Positions 7,302 to 16,563 of a stretch of DNA of 38,871 nt are shown piece after piece. The stretch comes from CALARM01 sp964431735 (lineage in GTDB: Bacteria > Vulcanimicrobiota > SpSt-956 > JAKJGF01). Location of the stretch: assembly GCA_964431735.1 (NCBI GenBank), contig CAYSLJ010000057.1:1-38871 (forward strand). The letters run 5' to 3'. The notes beneath the pieces are model-generated. The model saw nothing but the letters and a program-made list of their open reading frames with translations, was not told where the DNA came from and ran no database searches. The position numbers and the translations under genes were made by a program. How positions within the stretch are numbered: the first letter of the stretch is position 1; each line of letters begins with the position of its first letter.

Positions 7302-8408
7302 ATGAGACTCTTAATAATTTTTCTTTTTGTGTATTTAGTGACTCTTCCTGTTTATTCTTCCCGGTATGAGTGTAAAACCATTTCAACAGAATGTTCTCCC
7401 AAAGGTGTTATTATGTCTCCTGACGGTAAATCGACCTGTGTAATGAATCTGGAAAGTTGTTCCATTACTGTTTATAATACCGATACAGGCAAGCTGAATT
7501 ATACAATATATTTTCCTCAGACCTCTGCCGAAGGATGGGATTATAAGACGGAATCCCCTGTGCCTTCCATCGCTCAGAAACCGGTAGAAGGAGCTTTTAC
7601 TCAGAATGGCCGTTATCTATGGGTCAGTCTTCATAATGATTCCTCTGTAGCAGTATTTGATATGGAAGGTTATAGATTCGACTGTCTTGTATATAAAGAT
7701 ACTGTAAAAGCCACATTAAAATATGCAGACGGTACATTATGCAATAAATCTTATCTGAGGATAGGTGTGGGGAAAACTCCGAAAGTCATAAGTGTATCTC
7801 GCGACGAAAGAAGAGTGGCTGTTTCTAACTGGCATGGCAGATCCGTTTCAATTATAGACGGCAGAAATTTTAATGTTATTACAACCATACCTGTCAGCGA
7901 GGTTCCAAGAGGAATGGTTTTTAATAAAAATGGTTCTGTACTTTATGTGGCTATTATGTATGGTAATTATATTGAAACTGTAGATACATTTTTATGGAAG
8001 AGAAAAGAATTTATATATGGTGTCGGAGCTGCCCCCAGAGATTTGATTATAGACAGAGAAGGTAAATATATCTACTGCTCTGCAAACCAGGGTAATAATA
8101 TTACCAGAGTAGATACGTCCGGTAATAAAGTAATTAATAACGTTTATGTAGGTTCAGAGCCAAGGACTCTTGAATTCAGCCCTGATGAAAAAACAATTTA
8201 TGTATGCTGTTATAGAGCAAACAGGTTATATGCAGTGGATGTAAAAACCTTTAAAGTTATAGATATATTACCTACCGGCATGGATCCTGTAGGAGTCGAC
8301 ATATCGCCTTCGGGAGATATGTGGGTTACAGACCAGGGAGATAATACATTGAGTGTATTTCAGCGTAAAACCTGTGCAAAGAATTTATCTGTGACAGAAA
8401 ATATATGA
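7302..8408 (+). CDS. Secreted YVTN/YncE-like beta-propeller protein
   Basis: This 368-residue protein has a signal peptide (1-19, ending PVYSS) and about seven repeats of roughly 40 residues. Each has a pattern such as PKGVIMSPDGKS, PRGMVFNKNGSVLYVA, PRDLIIDREGKYIYCS, PRTLEFSPDEKTIYVC and PVGVDISPSGDMWVTD. This is the YVTN/YncE beta-propeller pattern. Such proteins act outside the cytoplasm and often bind other proteins or surfaces; no enzymatic residues can be named. The start ATG follows AAAGGA. The next gene begins 51 bases downstream, with a heptad array between. Confidence 0.8.
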   Translation: MRLLIIFLFVYLVTLPVYSSRYECKTISTECSPKGVIMSPDGKSTCVMNLESCSITVYNTDTGKLNYTIYFPQTSAEGWDYKTESPVPSIAQKPVEGAFTQNGRYLWVSLHNDSSVAVFDMEGYRFDCLVYKDTVKATLKYADGTLCNKSYLRIGVGKTPKVISVSRDERRVAVSNWHGRSVSIIDGRNFNVITTIPVSEVPRGMVFNKNGSVLYVAIMYGNYIETVDTFLWKRKEFIYGVGAAPRDLIIDREGKYIYCSANQGNNITRVDTSGNKVINNVYVGSEPRTLEFSPDEKTIYVCCYRANRLYAVDVKTFKVIDILPTGMDPVGVDISPSGDMWVTDQGDNTLSVFQRKTCAKNLSVTENI

Positions 8409-8421
8409 GTCACTTTCGATA

Positions 8422-8440
8422 CCTCGCGTCACGCGTCACG
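8422..8440. repeat. Short heptad array between propeller and TPR genes
   Basis: CCTCGCGTCACGCGTCACG contains GCGTCAC heptads. It occupies the 51-base spacer just before the GAGGAG ribosome site of the TPR gene. Confidence 0.7.
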
Positions 8441-8459
8441 AATTGAGGAGAAATATGTA

Positions 8460-11400
8460 ATGAGTAATTCTGATAATCTAAAACTTTACTGTTCAATGGT
8501 AGAGTTAATAATGGAACATGAAGGCCTTATTAATGATAAACAGAGGGAGGTGTTAAACAGGAAAATAGATGAATGGAAATTACGGAGAGAAGATACGGAA
8601 CCACTGGAACAGGAGATAAAGCAGAAATTTTTGCATTCAAAGAGTAATCTTGTTCTGCAGCAAGCAAACGCTATTGTACATCATATAAAATTCAAGGATT
8701 CCGACGTTCATGACGACAGGTTTGAATGTGAAGATAGTGATTACTGGAATTCTAAAGGAAGAGAACTGTCTGTAAAAGGCCATTTTGAAGAAGCGGCAGA
8801 ATGCTTTAATAAAGCTTTTGACATGGACCCTGATGATAGAGATACATGGCTTAATAAAGGGATCCTGGCGGGAATACAGAGGAAGTATGACGAAGCAATT
8901 ATGTGGTTTGATAAGATGCTGCATGTTGATCCGGAAGACGGAGGAGCCTGTTATTATAAAGGTTTTACCCTTTATAATCAGGGCAGATTTGAAGAAGCTA
9001 TAACATATTATGACAGAACGCTTGCCATGCTCCCTGAAGATGTCCTCTGCTGGACCTGTAGAGGGCAGGCTCTTGCAGGGCTTAAAAAATATGAAGAATC
9101 CGTTGAATGCTTCAATAAGGCTATTTCTATTGAACCTGACTGCATAGAAGCCTGGTATAACAGAGGACTTTCTTTTTCTTTTCAGAGCCATTTTAAAGAA
9201 GCTATTCTCTGTTATGATAAGGTGCTTCAGTCAGTACCGGATCATACTGATTCCCTGTTAAACAGAGGACTCTGTTTTTATTACATGAAAAAATATGACG
9301 AAGCTCTTAATTGTTATGACAGAGTAATCTCTATTAAACTTGATCATATTTTTGCCTGGTATAATAAAGGTCTTGTTTTATCGGCTCAGGGGAAATATGA
9401 AGAAGCCCTGTTCTGTTATGATAAAACACTGAATATTGATCCCCGCTTTATCTATGCCTGGCATAACAGGGGAAATATTCTTTATTTTATGGAGAAATAT
9501 GAAGAAGCCCTTCTATCCTATGATAAGGCACTGGCAATTGACGATACCTATACAGGAGCACTGTATAATAAAGGATTTATTTTAGAAAATCAGAAGAAAT
9601 ATAATGAAGCCATTTGCTGTTATGATAAAATACTTGTCATTGAGCCTGAATTCACTTCAGCCTGGATAAACAGAGGACTGTCTTTATATTATCAGGGTAA
9701 ATACGATGATGCCATGTCCTGTTATGACAGAGCCATTGCTATAGATCCGTTCCATACCGGTGGCTGGAACAATAAAGGTGTTCTTCTGCAGGCCAGAGGG
9801 AAATATGAAGAAGCAATATTCTGTTATGATAAAGCAATAGAGTGCGACCCTTTATATAAACCTGCCTGGCATAACAGGGGAGATGTCTTATATATTCAGG
9901 ATAATTATGATGAAGCGATTATATGCTACAAAAAAATACTGGATATGTCTCCCCTTGATATTAATACATGGAATAAATTTGGTATCCTATTGAAACTTCA
10001 AAAGAAATATGATGAAGCTATGTCATGTTTTGAACGAGCTTTAGAGATTGATCAGAATTACAGGGCAGCTTTGATTAACAGAGGAAATCTGCTTAAAGAA
10101 TTCGAAAAATATGAAGAAGCTCTGGATTCTTACGATAAAGCCCTGACTGTTAATCCGTATGACGACACCTCATGGATAAATAAGGGATTTTGCCTGTATA
10201 CTGCAGGTCAGTATGATGAAGCACTGTTATGTTATAACAGAGCCCTGGAAATCAATCCTGATTGCATATATGCCTGGAACGGTAAGGCTTTAATTCTGGA
10301 GAGCCGCCATAAATATGACGAGGCTCTTAAGTGTTATGACAGAGCTATAGAAATAGATCCTGACTACAGTGATCCGTGGAATCATAAAGGAATAATCCTG
10401 TATAATCAGGGAAATTATGAAGAAGCTCTCTTTTATTTTGACAGATTACTGGAAATAAATCCGGAGTCTCCTTCTGCCTGGAGTAGTAAAGGAGATGTTC
10501 TGGAGCGGCAGAATAAATATGAGGAGAGTATGTACTGTTACGATAAAGCTATAGAAATAGATAGCTCTTATATAAAAGCCTGGCATGGCAGAGGTATAAT
10601 TCTGAAAAATACCGGTAAATATAATGAAGCAATCCTGTGTTTTGATAAAATACTTGAACTGGACGGGAAAAATATTCCTGCTTCAGGGGATAAAGCCGAG
10701 ATTCTTTTACTTTCCGAAAAATATGAAGAAGCAATTTCCTGTTACGATAAAGCTCTTTCTATAGCGTCAGAACATAATACAGTAAGCACTATATGGTTCA
10801 GAAAAGGTTATATTTTTGAAAGATACGGAAAATACGAAGAAGCAATTTTATGTTATAATAAGGCTATTGAGATTAATGAAAGGAATATGTTTGCATGGAA
10901 CAATAAAGTTAATCTCTTATATAATCAAAAAAAATACATGGAATCAATCATCTGCTGTGATATGGCAATAAAACTTTATCCTGATTGTGTTTTTGCCTGG
11001 CTTGTACGGGGATTGTCCATGTATGAGAAAGGAACATATAAAGAAGCACTATCTTCTTTTGACAGGGTTCTCGACATTGAACCGGCGAATAACTCTGCAT
11101 GGAGCTACAGACTTCAGGCCATGGTTATGGTAGGAACAGAACTGGATAATAAAGGCAGCCATAATGAAGCTATGCAGTATTACGATAAAGTACTGGTTGT
11201 AAATCCAGAAAATGTTCATGCCTGGCTTAACATGGGACAGAGTCTGTTTTTACAGGGAAAATATGATGGTGCTATAGAATGCTGTTATAAAGCAATAAAT
11301 ATTGATCCTTTTTACAGTACAGGTCGGAATAACCTGGGGTATTATCTCTATAAAACCGGTAAATATGAAGAAGCTTTAATTAATATAGATAAAGCAATAG

Positions 11401-11672
11401 AACTTGATCCTGCTAACGGTGATGCATGGGATAGTAAGGGAGAAATCCTCCTGTCTGCCGGGAAATATTCAGAAGCCCTTCTGTGTTATGACAGGGCACT
11501 TGAGGTGAATTCCGAAGTGGCCGTCTACTGGTGCGGTAAAGGACATGCCCTTAAAGGACAGGGACAATATGAGAAAGCTCTCGAATGTTACGAAAAAGCT
11601 TTAAATATTGATTTTTACTGTGTGGAAGCTTTTAAGGCAAAAAGTGAAATTATAAAAGGTAAAAAAATATGA
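8460..11672 (+). CDS. Giant TPR protein, 28 repeats
   Basis: This protein has 1070 residues. Residues 1-52 form a helical domain (LKLYCSMVELIMEHEG, DKQREVLNRKIDEW) shared with the next gene. After a linker, 28 tetratricopeptide repeats of 34 residues run from about residue 94 to the end. The typical unit is AWxNKGxxLxxQGKYEEALxCYDKALxIDP, and a strongly conserved Cys-Tyr pair (EEALLCYDK) recurs in most repeats. There is no signal peptide, membrane segment or catalytic domain, so it is probably a cytosolic scaffold; partners are unknown. The start is the ATG at 8460 after GAGGAG; the ATG at 8455 is followed directly by a stop. The stop codon overlaps the next start (ATGA), so the two proteins are likely made together. 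Confidence 0.85.
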   Translation: MSNSDNLKLYCSMVELIMEHEGLINDKQREVLNRKIDEWKLRREDTEPLEQEIKQKFLHSKSNLVLQQANAIVHHIKFKDSDVHDDRFECEDSDYWNSKGRELSVKGHFEEAAECFNKAFDMDPDDRDTWLNKGILAGIQRKYDEAIMWFDKMLHVDPEDGGACYYKGFTLYNQGRFEEAITYYDRTLAMLPEDVLCWTCRGQALAGLKKYEESVECFNKAISIEPDCIEAWYNRGLSFSFQSHFKEAILCYDKVLQSVPDHTDSLLNRGLCFYYMKKYDEALNCYDRVISIKLDHIFAWYNKGLVLSAQGKYEEALFCYDKTLNIDPRFIYAWHNRGNILYFMEKYEEALLSYDKALAIDDTYTGALYNKGFILENQKKYNEAICCYDKILVIEPEFTSAWINRGLSLYYQGKYDDAMSCYDRAIAIDPFHTGGWNNKGVLLQARGKYEEAIFCYDKAIECDPLYKPAWHNRGDVLYIQDNYDEAIICYKKILDMSPLDINTWNKFGILLKLQKKYDEAMSCFERALEIDQNYRAALINRGNLLKEFEKYEEALDSYDKALTVNPYDDTSWINKGFCLYTAGQYDEALLCYNRALEINPDCIYAWNGKALILESRHKYDEALKCYDRAIEIDPDYSDPWNHKGIILYNQGNYEEALFYFDRLLEINPESPSAWSSKGDVLERQNKYEESMYCYDKAIEIDSSYIKAWHGRGIILKNTGKYNEAILCFDKILELDGKNIPASGDKAEILLLSEKYEEAISCYDKALSIASEHNTVSTIWFRKGYIFERYGKYEEAILCYNKAIEINERNMFAWNNKVNLLYNQKKYMESIICCDMAIKLYPDCVFAWLVRGLSMYEKGTYKEALSSFDRVLDIEPANNSAWSYRLQAMVMVGTELDNKGSHNEAMQYYDKVLVVNPENVHAWLNMGQSLFLQGKYDGAIECCYKAINIDPFYSTGRNNLGYYLYKTGKYEEALINIDKAIELDPANGDAWDSKGEILLSAGKYSEALLCYDRALEVNSEVAVYWCGKGHALKGQGQYEKALECYEKALNIDFYCVEAFKAKSEIIKGKKI

Positions 11673-13993
11673 ATGAGAACAAATCTGAACAGATAAAACT
11701 TTACAGATCAATGGTAGAATTGATCGTTGAATATGAAGGACACATAAGTGAAAAACAGAGGGAAATGCTGAATAAAAAATCAGAAGAATGGCATATATCT
11801 TCTGAAGAATCTCAGGCCATAGAAAAAAAAGTGGCAGAAGAGATAAAAAAGAAACATGCCGTTATGGATCAAATCAGGCATATTATTTCAGATAAAGAGT
11901 CGGAGATAGAAAAGGAAGAAATATATATCCCGGAAGAAGATAACGGAGATGTTATTTCTTTAATAGATAACGGAATCTCCTTATTCAGAGACGGGAAATA
12001 TGATGAAGCTATGAGATGTTTCGACCATGCCATTAATATTGACCCTCAGGACAGTATAGCCTGGTTTAACAAAGGTCTGACATTACAGAGTCAGGATAGA
12101 TACGACGAAGCTCTGGAATGTTATGATAAAACCATTGAATATGACCCCTATTCTTTTTCTGCCTGGAACGAGAAAGGCATTATTTTAGATAATCAGGGAA
12201 AATATGACGACGCTATTGCCTGTTATGATAAAGTCATAGAGATTAAGCCTGATTGTACCGAAGCTATAACCATGAAGGGTATTTCATTATATAATCAGGA
12301 AAAATATGAAGAGGCCCTTGTCTGTTATAATAAGGTTCTTCACCATGACCCGGACAATACCTATGTATTGAGTCTGAAAGGTTTTATTTTACAGCTTCAG
12401 GGAAAATATGAGGAAGCAGTAACATGTTACGACAGGATTCTTCTTCTGGAACCGAAAAATGTTTTCGTATGGCATACAAGAGGCAACTCTCTGGGATTTC
12501 TCTGGAAATATGAAGAAGCCCTCAGATCTTATAACAGAGCTCTCGAATTTGAACCTGAGAATATTCATGTACTGGTTGATAAAGGGAAAATACTCACAAG
12601 AATGAAGAAATACGATGAAGCTATTGAATGCTGTGATAGAGCTATAAAGCTTGACCCCTTTTATATCTATTCGTGGCCCATGAAGGCCTATGCTCTGTGC
12701 CGGAAGAAAAAGTATGAAGAAGCACTTCTTTGCTGCAACAGAGCACTTGAGCTTGATCCTACCCATATTTATGCTCTTGGTACTAAAGGGACTGTATTTG
12801 AAGAAAATAAAAAATATGATGAAGCTATGAAGTGTTTTGACAGAATTCTGGAGATTGACCCTTTATGTATTTCAGCCCTTAATAGTAAAGGTACTATTTT
12901 AATAAAACAGAAAAAATATGATGAAGCCATTAAATATTTTGATAAAATAATAGAGTTTGAACCGGGTAACAGTCTTCCATGGAATAGTAAGGGACTTGTT
13001 CTGGCTAAAAAGAAACAATATAAAGAAGCAATGGTCTATCTGGATAAAGCGATAGAACTTGAGCCGAAACATGTTTATGTATGGGCTACAAAGGGTACTG
13101 TGCTGGTTGAACAGAGAAAATATGAAGAAGCTCTCATGTGCTACAATAAAGCACTGGAATTGAATCCTGAACCGTCTCATATATGGAACAGCATAGGACT
13201 ACTCTTTGCAAAAAAGAGAGATTACAAAGAAGCTATAAAATATTTTGACAGGGCTCTAGAACGGGATTCCTGTGAATATACATGGTATGACAGGGGAAAT
13301 ACTTTATATGTACAAAAGAATTATAAAGAAGCCATTAAATGTTATGAAAGAGCAATAGAGATTGATCCCGAATTTACCATTGCCTGGAGTGCGAAAGGTG
13401 TTGTATTGTCGGAACAAGGAAAGTTTGAAGAAGCTCTTATGTGCTGCAATAAAGCCATAGATATAGACAGTGAAGATTTCTGTCTCTGGATTGATAAGGG
13501 TTATGCCCTTGATAAAGCATACAGACATGAAGAAGCTATTGAGTGTTACAATACAGCTGTTGACCTTGAAGCTGAAAGCACTATGGCATGGAATAACAGA
13601 GGATACAGTCTTTATAAACTTGGAAGAACTGATGAAGCTATGAAAGATCTGGAAAAATCCCTCAAACTGGAACCGGATAATTCCTTCGCCTGGGATAGTA
13701 TGGGAGAAGTCTTTATATCTACCGGAAACTATGAAGAAGGTTTTAAATGTTATGATAAAGCTCTTGAAATTGATCCCGCATATACAACCACTCTTTATAA
13801 TAAAGGTAACGCTTTTACAGAACTCGGTAAATATGAAGAAGCCCTGTCCTGTTATAACAGAGCTATTGACTGTGAACCTGCTTATATAGATGCCTGGAAC
13901 GGTAAAGGAGAACTTTTAAAGAAAATGGGAGCCATAGATGATGGAGAAAAGTGTTTCCGTGAAGCTGCCAGGCAGAAAGAATTAAACTGGTAA
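11669..13993 (+). CDS. Large TPR protein, 20 repeats, paralogue of upstream gene
   Basis: This 774-residue protein is translationally coupled to the upstream gene by a 4-base ATGA overlap. Residues 1-55 (IKLYRSMVELIVEYEG, EKQREMLNKKSEEW) match the N-terminal domain of the upstream protein. An acidic linker (about 60-95) and 20 TPR units follow, with the same KYDEAIxCYDKAIEIDP style and frequent Cys-Tyr or Cys-Cys pairs. The last repeat (GAIDDGEKCFREAARQ) is divergent. The N-terminal domain, with its EG.I..KQRE.L pattern, vaguely recalls TerB-like helical domains; this is inference only. Tandem duplication followed by change in repeat number is the simplest origin. Subunits of one TPR scaffold are plausible; nothing indicates enzymatic activity. 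Confidence 0.85.
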   Translation: MNENKSEQIKLYRSMVELIVEYEGHISEKQREMLNKKSEEWHISSEESQAIEKKVAEEIKKKHAVMDQIRHIISDKESEIEKEEIYIPEEDNGDVISLIDNGISLFRDGKYDEAMRCFDHAINIDPQDSIAWFNKGLTLQSQDRYDEALECYDKTIEYDPYSFSAWNEKGIILDNQGKYDDAIACYDKVIEIKPDCTEAITMKGISLYNQEKYEEALVCYNKVLHHDPDNTYVLSLKGFILQLQGKYEEAVTCYDRILLLEPKNVFVWHTRGNSLGFLWKYEEALRSYNRALEFEPENIHVLVDKGKILTRMKKYDEAIECCDRAIKLDPFYIYSWPMKAYALCRKKKYEEALLCCNRALELDPTHIYALGTKGTVFEENKKYDEAMKCFDRILEIDPLCISALNSKGTILIKQKKYDEAIKYFDKIIEFEPGNSLPWNSKGLVLAKKKQYKEAMVYLDKAIELEPKHVYVWATKGTVLVEQRKYEEALMCYNKALELNPEPSHIWNSIGLLFAKKRDYKEAIKYFDRALERDSCEYTWYDRGNTLYVQKNYKEAIKCYERAIEIDPEFTIAWSAKGVVLSEQGKFEEALMCCNKAIDIDSEDFCLWIDKGYALDKAYRHEEAIECYNTAVDLEAESTMAWNNRGYSLYKLGRTDEAMKDLEKSLKLEPDNSFAWDSMGEVFISTGNYEEGFKCYDKALEIDPAYTTTLYNKGNAFTELGKYEEALSCYNRAIDCEPAYIDAWNGKGELLKKMGAIDDGEKCFREAARQKELNW

Positions 13994-14082
13994 TAGAGAA
14001 AAAAATTAAAGATACAGTAATGTTTATTTTTTTATAGTAAATAATTTATATATAATATTTACAAATTGTTAACAATTAAAGA

Positions 14083-14111
14083 TTGAAATAATATTGATAA
14101 GAGGTTATACT
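14083..14111 (+). promoter_or_regulatory. Candidate sigma-70-type promoter upstream of amylase
   Basis: TTGAAA (14083-14088) and TATACT (14106-14111) have 17-base spacing, and the site lies 40 bases upstream of the amylase start with AAGGATG as ribosome site. This is the closest match to consensus in the window. The amylase is therefore probably transcribed separately from the TPR pair. Confidence 0.6.
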
Positions 14112-14150
14112 ATAATAAAATCATTATAAGTTGCATAAGGATGTGAGTTT

Positions 14151-16325
14151 ATGAAAATTAATAGTACCGGGATGCCAGCAGGGAATATAACTATTGATAA
14201 ATCCAAAACTGTTAAAGAAGAAAGTCCTTTTAATGTTTCAGATAAATTAGAAGGAACTGCTTCCCATGACAGTGGATTGATGAAGGATCTTAAGAATTTA
14301 AGTGAATTAAGCAAAAAGTCTTCTACTTCGGGAGAGACTTTTGTTGATATGCCAAAAACTATTTATTTTAAAACTACCCAGAATGATCAATACAATCTTG
14401 ACGACGGTTTTGACGGAAGCAGAGACATTGTTGCAGTGGGTTCCCATGAAGGAAGTCCTGCCGAACCATATCATTTTATCGTAAAATTCAGATCTCTTCA
14501 GCCGGATGCAGAACTCGGTAATCTTGATACCTATGTGTTGCTCGATATGGGAAATGGTACAAAAACAGAATTGCCTGACGGTATAAAGGGTAAGACAGAA
14601 AAACCGTGGCAGCTTGCCATAGCCGCCTATGACAACAAGAATTTTAATGTTTATGATGATAAGGGAACTACTCTGGATAAAAACATAGTGAAAAATCTGA
14701 AATATGATTCTGCAAAAGGTACTCTTGAGTTTGATGTAGATAAAGGTGCTCTGAGAGAAAGAGGCTGGCAGGATCTCAAGGGAATGGATATGCAGGTTTT
14801 AACGGCAAAAGATTTTGTAAAACAACCTGCAGATACTATTGACAGGTCTCCTGATAAACCATGGGCTAAAGGTGGAACTATGGCCAGACAGCTCAATACA
14901 AATCCTTATGAAAACCCTGATAAAATAGAAGACTGGGGCGGAAAAGATATATATTTTGTCTTTACTGACAGATTCAGTGATGGAGATACGACCAATAATA
15001 TAAATGTAGATAAAAAAGATCTCGGTAAATTCCACGGAGGAGACCTCCAGGGTGTTATAGATAAACTCGACTACATAAAAGATCTCGGTATGTCATCTAT
15101 ATGGCTTTCTCCAACTATGGAAAATCAGGATTTCTTCGTAAATGAAAACAATGCAGGCTATCATTATTACTGGCCTGTTGATATGTTTAAAGTGGATAAA
15201 CGTCTCGGCGATATGAGTAAATTTGAAGAATTGATTTCAAAGGCTCATGAAAAGGGTATAGAAGTTCTTCTGGATATACCGTTAAATCATCTTGCCTGGG
15301 AACATCCTCTGAAAAAAGAGAAACCCGAGTGGTTCCATAATATAGGAGATGTGAAAAACTGGGATGATCCCTATGAAGCAGAAAATGGTTCTATTTTCGG
15401 CCTTCCCGATCTTGCACAGGAAAAACCAGAAGTATATGAATATCTATTGAATGCAGCTAAATTCTGGATGGATAAAGGTATTGACGGTTTCCGTCTTGAT
15501 GCTGTTAAAAATATACATTTCCCATTCTGGGCCAAGTTTGATCAGGAAGTACATCAATATGCAACAGAAAAGCTCGGTAAACCCGATTTCTATCTCATAG
15601 GAGAATGTTTTGACGGAAGAGTAGATAAGGTAAACGATTATCAGAGAGAAGACATGGATGGATTGTTTGCCTATCCTGAAAAATTTGTAACTCATGAAGT
15701 TATTGCCCATGACGGTAGCATGAAAAAACTGGCAGCAGTAGTTGATGAAGGTAACAAGAAATATCAGTCTCCTGAACTCATGGGAGGCTTTATAGATAAC
15801 CATGATACGGAAAGATTTATAAGTGCCTGCGGCGGCAACAGAGATAAATTCAAACTTGCCCTTGATTTCCTATATACTGTAAACCGTATACCTACAATTT
15901 ATTACGGAACTGAAGTAGGTATGGATGCTACTCCTCCTCCGGGCCAGGAAAATGTGGGATGGCCTGCTACTAGCAGAAAGGATATGGAGTGGGGAAAAGA
16001 TCCTGATATGCTGAAACACTTCACGAAATTGAGCAGTCTGAGGAATAGTTCGGAAGCGTTAAAACATGGTGATTTCAAGGAAATGTGGGTAGATGATAAG
16101 GTGTATGCTTACGGAAGAAATCATCCACTTCAGGAAGGTATCGTGGTTTTAAATAACGGCTATGATGGACAGCAGAGAGATATTCCGTTAACACCTGAAA
16201 ATCGCCTGATTAAAGACGGAATGGTACTTGTAGACAGTCTTACAGGGGAGAAAGTGACTGTTCAGAACGGTAAGATACATGTAAATGTACCTGCCAAGGG
16301 GGCAAGAATTTATTTCCCTGAATAA
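14151..16325 (+). CDS. GH13 alpha-amylase-family enzyme with N-terminal accessory domain, no signal peptide
   Basis: This is a 724-residue protein. Residues 1-60 are low-complexity and flexible. Residues 68-230 form a beta-rich domain (TIYFKTTQNDQYNLDDGFDG...) resembling glucan-binding or glucodextranase-C-type modules. Residues 265-640 are the GH13 barrel: YFVFTDRFSDGD, GGDLQGVIDKLDYI, region I DIPLNH (375-380), GFRLDAVKN with nucleophile D450, IGECFDG with acid/base E485, and FIDNHDTERF with D552. A short beta C-domain ends the chain. GH13 enzymes hydrolyse or rearrange alpha-1,4 glucans. There is no signal peptide or membrane segment, so it is either cytosolic (acting on glycogen made by GlgA) or exported by a non-Sec route. 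A strong promoter lies upstream and a terminator downstream. Confidence 0.85.
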   Translation: MKINSTGMPAGNITIDKSKTVKEESPFNVSDKLEGTASHDSGLMKDLKNLSELSKKSSTSGETFVDMPKTIYFKTTQNDQYNLDDGFDGSRDIVAVGSHEGSPAEPYHFIVKFRSLQPDAELGNLDTYVLLDMGNGTKTELPDGIKGKTEKPWQLAIAAYDNKNFNVYDDKGTTLDKNIVKNLKYDSAKGTLEFDVDKGALRERGWQDLKGMDMQVLTAKDFVKQPADTIDRSPDKPWAKGGTMARQLNTNPYENPDKIEDWGGKDIYFVFTDRFSDGDTTNNINVDKKDLGKFHGGDLQGVIDKLDYIKDLGMSSIWLSPTMENQDFFVNENNAGYHYYWPVDMFKVDKRLGDMSKFEELISKAHEKGIEVLLDIPLNHLAWEHPLKKEKPEWFHNIGDVKNWDDPYEAENGSIFGLPDLAQEKPEVYEYLLNAAKFWMDKGIDGFRLDAVKNIHFPFWAKFDQEVHQYATEKLGKPDFYLIGECFDGRVDKVNDYQREDMDGLFAYPEKFVTHEVIAHDGSMKKLAAVVDEGNKKYQSPELMGGFIDNHDTERFISACGGNRDKFKLALDFLYTVNRIPTIYYGTEVGMDATPPPGQENVGWPATSRKDMEWGKDPDMLKHFTKLSSLRNSSEALKHGDFKEMWVDDKVYAYGRNHPLQEGIVVLNNGYDGQQRDIPLTPENRLIKDGMVLVDSLTGEKVTVQNGKIHVNVPAKGARIYFPE

Positions 16326-16327
16326 GT

Positions 16328-16367
16328 GACAGGGATTAATAGGATTAATTGGATTGCCGGGATTGAC
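16328..16367. repeat. Nine-base tandem repeat (GGGATTAAT type)
   Basis: Four imperfect units of 9 bases occur in a row: GGGATTAAT, AGGATTAAT, TGGATTGCC and GGGATTGAC. This differs from the 7-base period seen elsewhere. It lies between the amylase stop codon and its terminator and does not code. Confidence 0.6.
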
Positions 16368-16422
16368 ATTTTACGCAGGTAATATGTGAAGCCTGACGAA
16401 CCAGTAAATATTAAGAACAAAG

Positions 16423-16457
16423 ATTTGCAGATACTATCTGCAAATTTTTGTTTTTAG
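16423..16457 (+). terminator. Rho-independent terminator
   Basis: ATTTGCAGATA is followed, after one base, by its perfect complement TATCTGCAAAT, then TTTTGTTTTT. In practice the loop would open to at least 4 bases, leaving a stem of about 9 pairs. It lies about 100 bases after the first amylase gene and separates it from the second. Confidence 0.75.
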
Positions 16458-16563
16458 AGGATACTGTTATGTGACGGTAATTTTAAAATTAAAAGGATTA
16501 ATGACCATACAGAGAGAATTAGGAAATTTGTTTTTTATTTTATAATCAGGAGGTTTTATGTAA

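Noticed and set aside
8637..9191. Long minus-strand frame in the first TPR gene
   Set aside because: It arises from codon bias in the repeats; the protein has no coherent features and the plus-strand TPR frame is unambiguous.
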